A stretch of DNA of 64,000 nt from Agelaius tricolor (Eukaryota; Chordata; Aves; Passeriformes; Icteridae), in the NCBI GenBank assembly GCA_023055355.1, contig JALJCS010000018.1, positions 806,001 through 870,000 on the forward strand, read 5' to 3'. Below, piece by piece: positions 48,121 through 60,161 of this stretch (the first letter of the stretch is position 1; each line of letters begins with the position of its first letter). Made by a program: the position numbers and the translations under genes. Below the pieces are notes generated by a model. It was given only the letters and a program-made list of their open reading frames with translations. It did not search any database and was not told where the DNA came from.

Positions 48121-50604
48121 CTGCTTTTGTTTATCCCTTGCTGGTTTGTGTAGCCTTTAGGCCAGCACATGAAACAATCGCTTCTACAGGGTCAGCTGCT
48201 GGTCAGAAGCAAAGCAAGAAAAGGCTTTGCCTTAAAACGCCTCAGCCATCATTTCAGCGCAGCTGGCACCTGCTACTGGTGCGCAGCGGGAGGGTTAGGG
48301 GTCAAAGAGGCAGTTGTTCTAAACTCAGTGATGGCTTAAAGGGACTTGTAGATTAATCTGCTTTATTAACTTCTGTATATTAGATAACTATTGCAGTGAA
48401 TGACAGTCCGTCTTTCTGAATAAGTCCCTTCACCTCATTCTCTTTTAAATTGGCTTTTGAGTAATGAATATTAAATAGAATACATTTCAGGGTAATTAAG
48501 TGGAAACATTAGGATGATGTTGTTTTACAATCATATCTATAAGTTTCTTGTGTATTTATCTTGCAATATTACTATTCATTGCTAGCAGAACAAAAAGCAT
48601 AAATGTTTCAATTAAACGAGAGAAATTGGCTGTGTTTCTCACTAAACTCGTGTCTTTGTGCTGCATAAGTATTTTCAAAAAGCAAATAAGTTTAGGGAGA
48701 AGTATAAAAATGTTTTATTCCTTGTTTACTCCCTGCAATGTAATACTTTACTTGGAAATGTTCAATTTTTGCTGGCTGTGGTTCTGTTATGATAATAAAC
48801 ACTAAGAGGTGCTGGTTTGGGGAAGGTCAAAAAATATCACTGTTCCATAGAATCTAACTAGTGATATGAATAGCACCAATAATTTTGTAAAGTTCACATT
48901 ATAATTCAAAATCCAGTTAGAAGTGATGTTTGCAGTCTGGAAAGAAAGCAATATCTTTGCAAAATGGATAGGGAAAGGTAACAATCCATTCTGTGATCTG
49001 CTACTGGCAGATTTGCCACGTGAGTGATGAAACTCGCTCTCTGCGAATGAACTCCCTCCTCCATCTGGAAAAAAAAAAGTAAATTTGAAATTCTAGAATA
49101 GCTGCAGCTTACAAGGATGTTAATTGCTGTTGGATCTGAAGGCAGCAGCCGAGATGGTGCTAGTGTGGAGGTCCAGGGTTGGATGAGGCAGTTCCTGGGC
49201 ATTCTGACTGGGAGTCAGAGCAGAGACGTGCAGGTGAGGGGGCTGGTTTGTGCCCAAAACTCTGTAAGTGACTGGCAGACACTAAATATGTGTCCCACTT
49301 AACCTTGGCAGATGTCTGATTTTCAGGACTCTGGAACTGAACCTCAAAGTACACATTTTTCATGGGCTAATGCTGTTGGTTTTGTCTGTTTGTGATCCTG
49401 AGAGATATTTGTGTGCTCAAGATGTCTTCTGAAGTCATGACCTCCAGCTGGGTTTTATTCCTTTGGTGCATACTCATTTGGAGTTTTTACTGAGAATTGA
49501 GATTCTTGAGTATTTGCATGTCTCCAGGAAGCTTCACAGCTTTAAAATAAAATACAGTTTAAAAAAAAAACAACGTCACAATGGTTTGATGAGACCTGAG
49601 AATGCTGTTATCTTCTCTCAGCTTAGCCCAGCATTGTCTAGGTAAGCTGAGTTTAACTTGAAGAAATCCTCCCTGTGCTTTGCTGGGCACATCAAATGAG
49701 AGATTTGAGTGTCTGGAAGAGCACCACACACAAAGGGCTGCAGCAACATGGGCTTTGACCTCTCAGTAGAACCATGTTTCTGAATTCATAAGTCGTTTTC
49801 CTTTAAAAAAAAAGAAATATAAAAAATTAAAAATGAAGTGTGTGCAACCATTCTTTAAAATCTTTTTAGCATGACAAGTAAAGTAATCTTCCATTGATAC
49901 TTAAAAGTCCATCTGCAGAAATTCAGGCAGAATGTTAGAGAGATGCAATATCTATTGAAATGCTGAGTGTCAAACTGCCAGGGTAATGTATTTAGTATGA
50001 AATATAATATTCAGTGCATTTTGTTTTGATGACTGCATGAAATAGCCGTGTGCTCTTAGCCTTTGTTGTTGTTGTTGTGAAAGATGATATTCACTGCCAA
50101 GTGTTGGTGGCTGCTCAGGACACAGGAGCAATCTGCTTATTACCAGCTTTATCATCTGTCTTTGTGTTTATTTGCAAAAGCTTTGGTTACAGTTCAGTTC
50201 ATCAGGATAACAAAAACACTTTTAATTGTTCCACAGAAGAAATTAGAATCTATTTATGAACAGTTTGAAAACAGAAGAGGCTTGCAATCTGTTAGTCAAT
50301 GGGTAATTAATACTCATTTTAGGCTTTTTAAGTTGTGTACTGGTCCAGTGCTCTGCTGGAGCCAGCAGAGGGGTCACTGTGCCCTCCAGACCATCCTGGC
50401 ACAGTGGTCACAGCCCAGCTGCTGCCTTTCTACCACTCTCATTTCCTTCAAGGGGTGGTTTAAAGCCCACCCTGCCTCTTGTCCCTGCTAATCATCTCCA
50501 TATCAATTGATATGGGTAAAATAATTACCCCTGTTCTAATTGTCTCTGGTTATTGTTGCTGTGTGGGGGCAGCCTCTGGCTCTGCTCCTGGCATGTGTCC
50601 ATGG

Positions 50605-50703
50605 AGCTGAGCCCACTCTGAGCCTGCTCTGAGCCCAGCCTGAGCCTGCTCTGAGCCCAGCCTGAGCCCACCCTAAGCCCACCCTGAGCCCCACCCTGAG
50701 CCC
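50605..50703. repeat. CTGAGCC-type minisatellite
   Basis: Degenerate tandem copies of ctgagcccagc/ctgagcctgctc, period about 12 and 24 bp. Confidence 0.9.
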
Positions 50704-52248
50704 TTACTGGAAGGTGTTGGTGTGGGTGAAATTGATGTTCTGTCCTCCCAAGAGGATTAAATAATGTGTAACTCATCACTGGGGTAGAGATGCTTGCAGG
50801 AGACCCCAGCTCCATCCTGTGTCACCTCTCAGACAAGAGGGCTGGCTGTACAGGACAGAGAGAGGCTCTCACTATGGGGACTGTAAAAGATGCTTAAGGA
50901 CCCTCAAAGATTAGCCTGTGCTAGAAAGCCCTGAACCTGTCTGCTTTTTCATGTGCTGTTAAAGCAGAGAGGAATGGGTATTAATTTTTTTTTTTTTTTT
51001 TGTGAGGTTTTGAAAGGGCTCAGCCCTCTGGTACATCAGACCATCCTGAAATTTCTGTTACAAATTATGGCAGGTTGTGCATTCCACAGGTCTCAGTTAT
51101 CACAGTCCTGTCATCATTAAAAACAGCTGTAGCATCATATAGTTACAGCCACTTGTTTAGAAATAGCTGAATCTTAAATAAGCAGCTTAGATTAATATAA
51201 AATGACAGTCTAGTAGCTGTAACTTAAAATCTCTGCATGCTACCAGCTAAAAAATGCAGATTAAGGATTGATGTCACAATCTTCAATTATTCCAGCCTAA
51301 GGTGGAATAACTTGCTGTCTAACAGGGAGCACAGATGGATAGGCAGGAAGAAGCTGTGCAGATACATGAGTTTGTAAACATCTGTCAGCTACAGCAGGTA
51401 CCCAAATACAAAATCTTGCACTTCAGGCAGCGCATGAGCATGTGACATTCAACAGAGGGTTTACATGAAATTCAGCACAGACAGGAGCAAGTCAACACAC
51501 TCTGGAAGGTAATAATTAATGAAATATATCCTTCAGAAGGAGGAGGGATTTCATTCATCAGACATTTTCAGTACTGCTGCTGTTAACTGTTCTGCTCCCA
51601 GAATATGATGTAGCCAGCCCTTAGACCAAGCAAAATTGCTCCACCCTGTGAGACTCAGTGCTTTCCTATTGGGGCAGTCTACACTGGCCAGCTGGCATCA
51701 CTTCTGCAGCTCTGGTGGGTGTCAGCCTCCCCCGGAGCACGGTGTCCCCTGACAGAGGTGGACCGAGTTCTGATGAGTGAGACTGGATGTGTGATAGTCC
51801 TTCTTGGGAAAAATTCAGATGCAACTGCAATTTGAAAATAACTTACTCTGTCATGTAGGAATGGGGTCTCAGACAATGACTGTTGGAAAACCTGCTGGGG
51901 CAGGGCAGAGCTGTGTTGTGAACAGCTCAGGTGCAGGCTGTAGCTGCTGCCCCTGCCCAGCAGTGCTGTGGTGACTCCGTGGCATAGCACAAACCTCTGC
52001 TTTGTAATCGCATCAACGCCCTTGAAGGCTAAGGGCTGCTGGCTAAAGGTAGGGAATTAGGAGGGGAAGCTTTGGAAGGAGCTCTTTGCACTCCTGCTCT
52101 GGGTTATTGTGCTATTAACATAAGAACCAGACCACAATGGCTCTGGTGCACATGGCAGGGGCTAAACCTGTCCTGAGGGTGTCCTGAGAGTGTGCTTATG
52201 CTCATGTTTATATACAAAGTCAGCTCTGACCTAAGTTCACACACTCTT

Positions 52249-52297
52249 ATTTTAGGACTATTTCTGCTGGCTCATTTTAGGACTATTTCTGCTGCAG
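52249..52297. repeat. Tandem duplication, about 25 bp unit
   Basis: attttaggactatttctgct occurs twice back to back, with ggctc between the copies. Confidence 0.9.
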
Positions 52298-55200
52298 ACT
52301 TGGGTCTGCTTTAAGTGAATTCCCACACTCAGCCCTTTGGCCAGTTCTGAAGATCTGTTGGGAAATGCAGAGCTCCACATTCCCTGTAGCTGCTCCTTTT
52401 TCACATCACCCTTTTGGACACTGGGAGAATGGGAGTCTCCCAGCAGGATGTAAAACTGATGGGAATACCCTGTGAGAGACATGCTTGGAGAATATTTCAG
52501 TCCATCAGCTGCTGGCACATTCTAGTTTATGGTGTGCAGTGTGTCTCCCAGATGCCTTGTCCTGGCACCAGGATTGGGTTTTTTCTCAGCCATTTGCACG
52601 TAATTCTCATAAAAGTAGGCAAAAAGGGCAGTGCCTGTTGAACTGTTGCAACAGAGGTACAGAACTGGGTCCCTCACACTTTTTAGCTTCAACTGTTGAA
52701 TCCTAAAATTTTAGTTACTAATGTTTATTTAAATATATATATACTGGAAGTGTGCATAAAGAGGGTGAAATGCTACATACTCTGAAGAGAATCTGGAGGA
52801 ATCTGGTCTGTGCGGGGAGGAATGCCAGGCTTGGCCCGAGGGCAGGTGGAAGGCTTTGGAAAGGGCTCTGGATCCCTTGCCTGGGCTCACGGACTGCCCG
52901 TGTTTCCTGCCTGATGCCTCTTCTGCCTCTCCCTCCCTCCCTCCCTCCTGCCACAACTCCTCCCTTCTTCCTGTACATGTCCTGGAAATTGGCAACAGGA
53001 TGGGAGGGATTGGGGAGGGAAAAGGAAGGAAATATGAAAGTCACAAGGGAGGGGAGCTGCAGTGTCACCAACCTTCCGTGCTGCTCTGGACAGCTTGATA
53101 ATATTCTGTCTTGGACTAATGTGGTTTCATCATGCGGGGGGAAAGGCACGTGGTTCTTAAACTCTTATATATTACAAAGCTCAGCTGATGTGCTGTTTCT
53201 GACAGTTAAATATTTTTAGTTCAGGAATAATGGGTTTATTCTTGCTTTCAAGGTAAATAAAGGCTTTATTTTCTGCATTTCATCTGGAAATTTTAGCTTT
53301 GAACATGAAAAATATCAATATGAAAGCCAAACTTTCTAGTAAATAAATATTTTTAAAAACAGATTAAAATTTAAGGTAATTAATAATCCTGGAGTATTGA
53401 AATCTTCCTAGTGTTATTAGTAAATTATGATCTGTTTACCGATAGGGGAAAAATTGATGATGAAAGAACTAAGAATTCCAAAGGACATTTAAATTAGTCA
53501 GATCTTAAATTAAGAGCAGACTCTCCAAAGCTGGAGCTTTAAAAACCAACCAAATTTTATATGCTAAACAATGAAAAAAAAAAAGGTGATTTTTCAGATC
53601 TGAATGGAAACAATGAATGCTATTAGCAGACAAGTATTTTGTTAAAATCTGTGCATGTTCCCTTCTAAATCCTTTGTAAAGAAGTACTCGTAGTGCCTTC
53701 TCTGGTGTTACTGTAATGGGTTTTTTTGCCAAAATGTGATTTTTTGCAGCATAGTAAAGGATCCATCCAAACATATGGCAAAGAGAAGTGAGTTACAGGA
53801 CTTGCAGTGATGCAAATGTTCTGTTGATAACCTGGCACAGCAAACCAGCCTTTGCAATGGAAGGGCAGCTTCTCTTCCAGCTTCCTTGCTTTATAACTTT
53901 AAAAATGCTTCTGTCCCAACAACTGGCTTTGTTACAAGCTAGGAAGATGAAAACCTAGCAAGGAATGAATTATAAGGAGTCATAATTATTCTTCATGTTT
54001 GGAAAACAAGCCCCTATTGGTGCTTGTGCAGAGGTTTGGAATAGTTTGCTCTGGTTCCAAAGCAGAATGGAACAGTTTTTGTCCTCTGAGTAATGGAGCA
54101 CAGTTGGTGTGATGCATAACTGTGAAATCAAGTGAAGAACTGGCCCTTCCCATGCCAGACCATGTGTTCCTAACCTGGATGCTGAAATGATTTGTGGATC
54201 TCTGTGTTCCAGGTGATTTGTAGTGCTAGGATTCATCTTTTTCATTTAGTGAAACATGCTGTTTGACTTTGCCTTGGCCAGTTATTACAGGCTAGTTTGC
54301 TGTGTGGCAGCTCTCTGGAGACCCCGCTCACAGCTGCTCATTGGCCTACAAGAAAGGATTTAATGATTTTCTACTTCCTCTGTGTTTGGTTTTAGGGTGT
54401 GGATATTTTATAAATGTGAGTCAAACTATTTACTGGTGACATTTTACAAATTTTCTCTCTGTTTAATCTCTAAGTAATGTTTTTAGGTTTGTATATGTTG
54501 TGGCCTTTGGCGTTTGGGACTATCTCAGAGCATTTTATCTTCAAATGGATTCCATCGTTATTTTGTAATTTCTTTGTACAAGAATGGTGCCAATCACTAA
54601 GATAAGTCTTATCCTTCCCAGCTAGACACACCAGAGGTACAGGAGTAGAGCTGAACAAGCAGAGGACTCAGAGTCGGAGCTTTGTGGGGCTCTAGGGCAA
54701 AGTGAATTGTGCAGCTTCTGCTTAGGTGCCAACAGAACCTAAGTGTGTGAGCTGCTAGATCTCAGTGCTTTATAGAGCTGAGAAGTGGCTGTATCCCTGC
54801 TATAGAGCTCTGTAAAGCAAGTCAGAGAATAAAATCAAATGTCTAAACTCTGAGGCTGGGTGTGTAACTATGGTGGAAAGGGTACAGGTTTAAAGACCTT
54901 TTGCTGTAATCACAATTGCCTTGGTTGAAATAGGGAGTGTTCCTCTCCAGTCCTGGCAGTGTCCTACACAGAGAAAGTTGAATGTGAGAAAACCAGAATT
55001 TTGAAGAGCAGCCTGGGTTTTGTCTCAAACTTGGACAGATTGCTGAGCACACGTGTTGCTCTCTAAAAATAGTGTGACAATGGGGAAAATCCTGGAGGGA
55101 GCTTCAAAGTCTGTACCTCAACTAACTCTGCTCTAAATGTCAGTTCACACTTCAGGTTTTATTCAACTTTGGCTTTAGAGATGAGCTTTGGCAATATTTT

Positions 55201-55401
55201 TTTCTATCTGTCTTCAGCTGGTAGTTTTGGTTATAGAAATATTTGTTTGGAAGAAGGACTTTTGTAATTCCAAGTTCATACAGGAAACATCAGTGATTTA
55301 ATCAGGATTAGTAAAGGTTTCATGCATTTTTCCTTCTCAGCACATCACACAGCTTAACAACAGCATCCATGTTCATGTAAACTGTCTGAATTTTCTTTCA
55401 G

Positions 55402-55500
55402 GTGATGTCAGTCCTAATGAACACCATCATCTTTGGACACTGAAGAAACCAATGGCCTGTGTCAAGACTGTTGCTTAGACTCACACTTCTTAATGAGAAA
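55402..55500 (+). pseudogene. RANBP17: RANBP17 pseudo-exon (MMSVLMNTIVFEDCRNQW..LLNEK)
   Basis: The acceptor ttttctttcag is followed in phase 0, as expected from the exon at 42500, by VMSVLMNTIIF. GH comes next, then TGA (55441-55443) at the TGC cysteine codon of the family's EDC. The same frame continues as RNQWPVSRLLLRLTLLNEK, against human RNQWSVSRPLLGLILLNEK. The match fades after AAA at 55500, where gcgaat stands at the likely donor. A further in-frame TAG follows at 55510. Substitutions at conserved P, G and I positions add to the picture of relaxed constraint. Confidence 0.92.
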
Positions 55501-55665
55501 GCGAATGTTTAGGAAATTCCACCCGATCACATGCCAAAATAGTAAAAATAATTACTACACATAGAACAGAGCTGCCTGTTGCACTTTCAGTTGCCATCTC
55601 TGTCCCTGGTCCTTGCTCCATTATGCTCATGTTAGGAATGAAGAGTGGATTTCAGCCCATGCACT

Positions 55666-55703
55666 CTGTAAGCCTCTTACAGATCTGTAAGCCTCTTACA
55701 GAT
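55666..55703. repeat. 19-bp tandem duplication with palindromic core
   Basis: ctgtaagcctcttacagat occurs twice without spacer (55666-55684 and 55685-55703). Each copy contains TGTAAG-cct-CTTACA inverted arms. Confidence 0.95.
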
Positions 55704-58700
55704 CATTCCCAGAGTTGAGTGGGTTCATTTTGATGAAAAATCCTCTCAAACTTTTACCCCAACCTTTACACCCAACCTCCGATCATGCAAGGATATAATT
55801 AACCTTTTCCTAATAAACTTTGTTTTCATATTTCCAGAATTAGGCAGAAGATATGCAAGCTCATCAGTCTTTTAGATAGAAAGATAAAACAACAACACCA
55901 TGCAAATCACATCAGAAAAATTGCTTCCTAGAAAAATAGTTAACCAGTTTCTTTCTCTGAATGGTTTTCCAGGAGCAACTGGCTTTGGGGGGGATTATCT
56001 GAGTGCTCACACTTAACTACTGGCATTGATTGCAGTTTGGGTTGTGTGCATCTGTGGCAGACTCTGTAAACCAGGAAATAGGCTGCAATTCGCCCTTTCA
56101 ATAAAATCTGAAGCTGTGAATTTGGATATGCCCATCATGTTCCCCTGGTGACTTCCTAGCAATGCAATATGTGGGATGGGAGCCCTCTGAGGGAAAGCCT
56201 GTGCCTTGTTCCAAAGGTGTGCATTTTTTGTGTGGTGAGGGGTTGTTTCTGAGAATATTGACCTGTTGTCTGTGCCTTTCTGCAGAGCTGGCTCTAACTT
56301 TATTCTGAATTGCTTTATCTCCTGGGCAGTCACAAGCCTCAGTGTATTACTGCTTTGGAGAATGAATTGTCTATACAATAAGAGGGCGCTGGAAAAAAAA
56401 TCAGACACTAAGATTAGCAGCAACTGCATACATTAAAATTCAAACTGAAATCCCAGCCATGGAAGGAAACTAATAGAAGAAGAAAATATATCAAGAAGAG
56501 AAGCGCTGTCTCATCATTCACCTGTGCTGAAGGATCCAATTTTAGCCATATCTAACAGCAATGTCATTCATCTTCTTGGTGTGTTACTGTGATTTAAATC
56601 CAAGCTCTATAAGAGAGAGCAGTTCTTTTAAAATGATTGAGAGGGAATAAGGGTAAATTCAGTGTTTAGGAAAACTTTATGACATCACAATATTATACTT
56701 TACAGATGGAAGCAATATTTTCTACTTTGGAAGGAAAACTAATCATTTTCTATCTGCTCTGAGTCACTGCCTCATTATAAAAGTGGGATATAAGTAGTTT
56801 TCTGCACTCCCAATCTTGTTCAAGACGACACTTTTGTTTATATAATGCTTCTGATTTATAGTGCTTAAGGATTAGCCTGACTACATATTAATTATATGGT
56901 TTTGATGCTTCAATATAAGAAGAAATTAAATATTTCACTTGAAGATAAAACCATGGAGCTGTAAATCATAAAGAATAAATTTGTGACTGTCAGAATATTC
57001 TTTTTACTGAAATTAGACTAGTTCTAATGATTATGTGTTTTGCTTAGCAGACATGGATATGTATAAGCACCTTTACTTAGGAACAAGTCTTATATTTCTT
57101 TTGGAAGAGTGACGAACAGGAAATAGGATTTGCAATATTTGTATTGCCCTTTTTGCATCAAGGTTATTTATTTCATGTTGAGAAAATGTAGGAGATGTTC
57201 TTACATATAACTGTAAAAGTCATCTTTTCTTGGCTCATTCCAGTGCACTGCTGATTTATTTATTGGGAATGGGTTCCTTTACTTCCTTTACTGTCTCTAC
57301 AGTTCTTGAGAAATAGCAAGCATGCAAGTTACCAGGTCTTACTGCTCGTTCCAGTACTGCTCTTTTGTTTTAATGAGATCTTCTTTGCCCATAATTGATT
57401 TCAAAGGGAAGGCATCATGTTTACTGGGGGCTCAGAAAAATTGGGATTGACACATGCCTGCACCAATAGGGTTAATTATCCAAAATGGAATCATACTCAC
57501 AGTCCACCCTACAACAGCACTACTCTCTTGAGGCAGCAGGAGCTCAGTATGGACTGGCATGTTTAGAAAGCCCAGGGCTCAGCACAGCTCCATGGTGTTG
57601 GCACATGGATGCCATGGGATGCTGTGATCAGGAAGGGGACACAGAGATGTTATTCTTTGCTGTTGCCTGGGGATGCTGTTAATGCTTTCAATTGTGGGGT
57701 TGAATGAAGTTCTTGGAATGCCTCTTTTCTAAAAATCACTTGTGGACACTGGCCAAGGTCTCAGGATTGTGACCTCCTCTAGTCTGGACTCTGCGCTGGT
57801 GGTCACTGTTGTTGATGTTTGGGGTTTGGAGTTTGGTGTGGGTTTGGGGTTTGGTGCAGGCAGGTCTTGCATCCTTCATGCCTGCTCCCAGGGGATGTTC
57901 AGAGTGGTTTGGGTGTTCCAGGACCCAGCTGTGATCAGCTGCTGCCTCTGCTCCCAGTGCTGCTGCAGGGGCAGCAAAGATGGTGACACAGGGTATTACT
58001 GTGAGAGGAACTGTCCTGGGGCCATGAAATTTGCCAAGGAGACATTAAGCCAAAAACTCCCTCCACAACTGTGGAGTTGTCAGGGCTTAGCCTTAGTGTT
58101 ACAGTTTTATTACATTTTCTTTCACCATCCCATATTTTTGCCTATGTACAGACAACTGTAATTTTGATGATAATGATGTGTGTTTAATTTGGGATTTGTT
58201 TAAGATTTAAACCAGTTTGAATATTTTAAAGGTTTTTTTAAAAATCTGGCAAACAAATCCCAAACTTCTGTGCTTTCTGATGCTCTGTGTGACACCCTAC
58301 AAGTTACATTAACTTCAAAAGTCTACTACATTTTGCATCCTAAAAGCTGATTCTCAGCCTGCCTTTAACAAGTTCTCTTGTTACACACCTGAAATTTGTG
58401 GAATACAGGTAATATTCCTCTGGAGTGCAATATCAGACTGCTCAGGAACCTTGCCAGGTACGTGCACACAGGTTCATCAGAATGAACCTCTGAATAATTG
58501 TCTGTATAAGTGCGTATCCCAGGGATGTGCTGATGCCCAGGGCCATGACTGAGGCTGTGACTGACACAGCCAATGTAATAAAGGCTGAACAGGGTTATTT
58601 GACTTGCTTGGCTGTGGTAGCAGGATGGTGGGCAGCTGTACAGTCCCCTCCTGTTTCATATTTCTAAGCTAAATCAACATTCTTGTGAGGTGCTAAAAAG

Positions 58701-59432
58701 TTCTGCTTTAAGTAGCCTATAACTGTGCCAGAATATGATGGGAAGAGAAATACAGGAAGTGATGCAGATGCCTGAGCTTCCCAAGAGCCCAGAGCAGATG
58801 GCCCAAACTGGCACCACCCTAAAAAGGCTTGAGAAGTACTCGAGGATGCTGCTGCCACCTCTCCAGGGTGAGTTGGAGCTGGTTAGGGGCCAACACCCAC
58901 TGCTGGTCCCACTTCACCTCAGCCCTGGTGGCTGTTAGTTTTTCTGTGAAGCAGGAGGCTCATTTTAACTGCAAATGCTTAAAATTGAGCAGAAATCAAT
59001 TTCCATTAGTAAGAATATAAGCACAATCATTAAAAAATAGGACTAGGATAAAGAATAACTTTCTAATTGCATCCTGTACCTCCACACAAGCCCCAGCTCA
59101 CCCCACTGCTCCAGACATCCCCATGCAGTGGAGGCAGGCAGGATTATTGCCTCTGATCTGGCAAAGAGACCTTTGCTGAGATCCCATCAGTTTGCAGGCA
59201 CCTGTCCCCACAGTCCTGTGCAGGAAGGAGCCCTCAGGAGCTGTTTTGGGGAGACTTTATTAGCTTGGCTGTTGTGAGCCAGCAAAGCCTGACACAATCA
59301 CAGCAAAGAGCATAGAGGCAACAGACAAAGAACATTTGAAAAACTCTAAATGTGGAGTGCAGACACATCTGGTACTTTAAATCGTTTCTGTGTGGGTTTT
59401 GGATTGTTTTGGTGTTTCGGTTTTGAAAAAAT

Positions 59433-59540
59433 AGAATCATAGAATGGTTTGGGTTGGAAGGGACCTTAAAGATCAGCCAGTTCCAGCCCCATTGCCGTGG
59501 GCAGGAACATCTGACCAAACACACAGATTTGGGTTGGGAC
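59433..59540 (-). mobile_element. CR1 LINE 3' end
   Basis: agaatcatagaatggtttgg, then gttggaagggaccttaaaga and ccattgccgtgggcagg is the inverted 3' end of avian CR1. It is the least diverged copy in the window and the clearest indication of a bird genome. Confidence 0.9.
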
Positions 59541-60076
59541 AAACAGCAGTCAAGGTGCTCATTCCAGGGGAGGAGTTCATGTCTGGGCTCTGAGGTGTCC
59601 TTCAGTCTCAGGTGATGTTAGCAGACAGATTTCACACCCCACCCCCCAGGTGGTGAGCTGCTGGGGGGTTTGTGTGTTTGTGCTGTGCCAGAGGGGTCTG
59701 GTCCCACCTTTCAGCAGCCAGGCTGGACTCTGGCATCTTCCAGAGGGGGGAAGGTGGGGCTGGCCTCCATGGCACATCCCAAGGAGCCCTTTGCTGCAGG
59801 CTGGGGAGGAAGGACATTTCTCAGCCATGTGAGGTGGGAAAGCTTCTGGCTGCAGTCATTTCTCTGCTGGCTCTCAAATGTTTCACACGTTGCTATGCCC
59901 AGACTTTCATGTCATAGAACTGGCTTTTGAGGACACCTGGTGATTCTGTTGGTGAGTCTTCCTCTGGTTTTCCCTCAATTTAATACACATTATAGTTTCT
60001 ATTTTTACCATCTCTCACAATGTATCTCCCACAGTAAGGTCTCCTTTAACCAAATGTTTGGTGTCTGCTTTTCCAG

Positions 60077-60161
60077 GTCACTCAGAGCATGCTGGAGAGA
60101 TGTGGCCAAAGCTCTGCAGTGCAAAGGGGCCTCCAATCCCAAGGGTGTGGATATGATTTGA
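60077..60161 (+). pseudogene. RANBP17: RANBP17 terminal exon, diverged but open
   Basis: The acceptor ctgcttttccag is followed by G, which completes the CAG of FTQ, then SLRACWRDVAKALQ and, near the end, GVDMI with a TGA stop (60159-60161). Human ends NLSVFRRDVAEALR and then LDMMS. RDVA.AL and DM recur, with the same total length to within one residue. No nonsense or frameshift is visible, yet conserved residues (F, R) are replaced by C and W. The stop marks the 3' end of the RANBP17 reading frame. Confidence 0.75.

Larger units (their letters stand above)
42661..55401. other. RANBP17 intron, 12.7 kb, enhancer-like blocks and CpG island
   Basis: The largest intron. It holds the strongest conserved-looking blocks (43340-44650 and 47450-47980), an orphan CpG island (44650-45420), a GC-rich patch (48000-48120) and small tandem repeats (50605-50703, 52249-52297). 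No coding exon is recognised between the flanking pseudo-exons. Confidence 0.6.
55501..60076. other. RANBP17 terminal intron(s), 4.6 kb
   Basis: Contains a palindromic tandem duplication (55666-55703) and a CR1 fragment (59433-59540). The penultimate exon (YFSELR to FTQ) should lie here but was not securely found. Confidence 0.55.
1428..60161 (+). pseudogene. RANBP17: RANBP17 3' half, unitary pseudogene (locus)
   Basis: RANBP17 is a HEAT-repeat nuclear transport receptor of the importin-beta superfamily, paralogous to exportin-7 (XPO7), that binds RanGTP. The window carries remnants of its C-terminal half, from about the segment preceding VYARMSEVLGI to the final stop. At least eight exons match the remembered human protein in the right order (1736, 10931, 11997, 24053, 25630, 36151, 42500 and 55402), plus the terminal exon at 60077 and three weaker ones at 1428, 2156 and 14170. 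Splice phases agree across junctions I could test. In-frame stops, frameshifts and a lost donor are spread over six or more exons, so no read-through protein is possible. There is no sign of retroposition, because introns are present; this is a decayed resident gene. The order and content exclude XPO7 as the better match. The identification is strong; the exact age of loss is unknown. Confidence 0.88.

Noticed and set aside
52718..53219. 143- and 155-codon opposed frames
   Set aside because: They overlap on both strands across a CCCT-rich tract; no protein family recognised.
58735..58830. Possible penultimate RANBP17 exon (LPKSPEQMAQ against LPKQEVLAQ)
   Set aside because: A short LPK..E..AQ resemblance in the right interval, but the flanks do not match YFSELR or NRDRFTQ and no donor fits.
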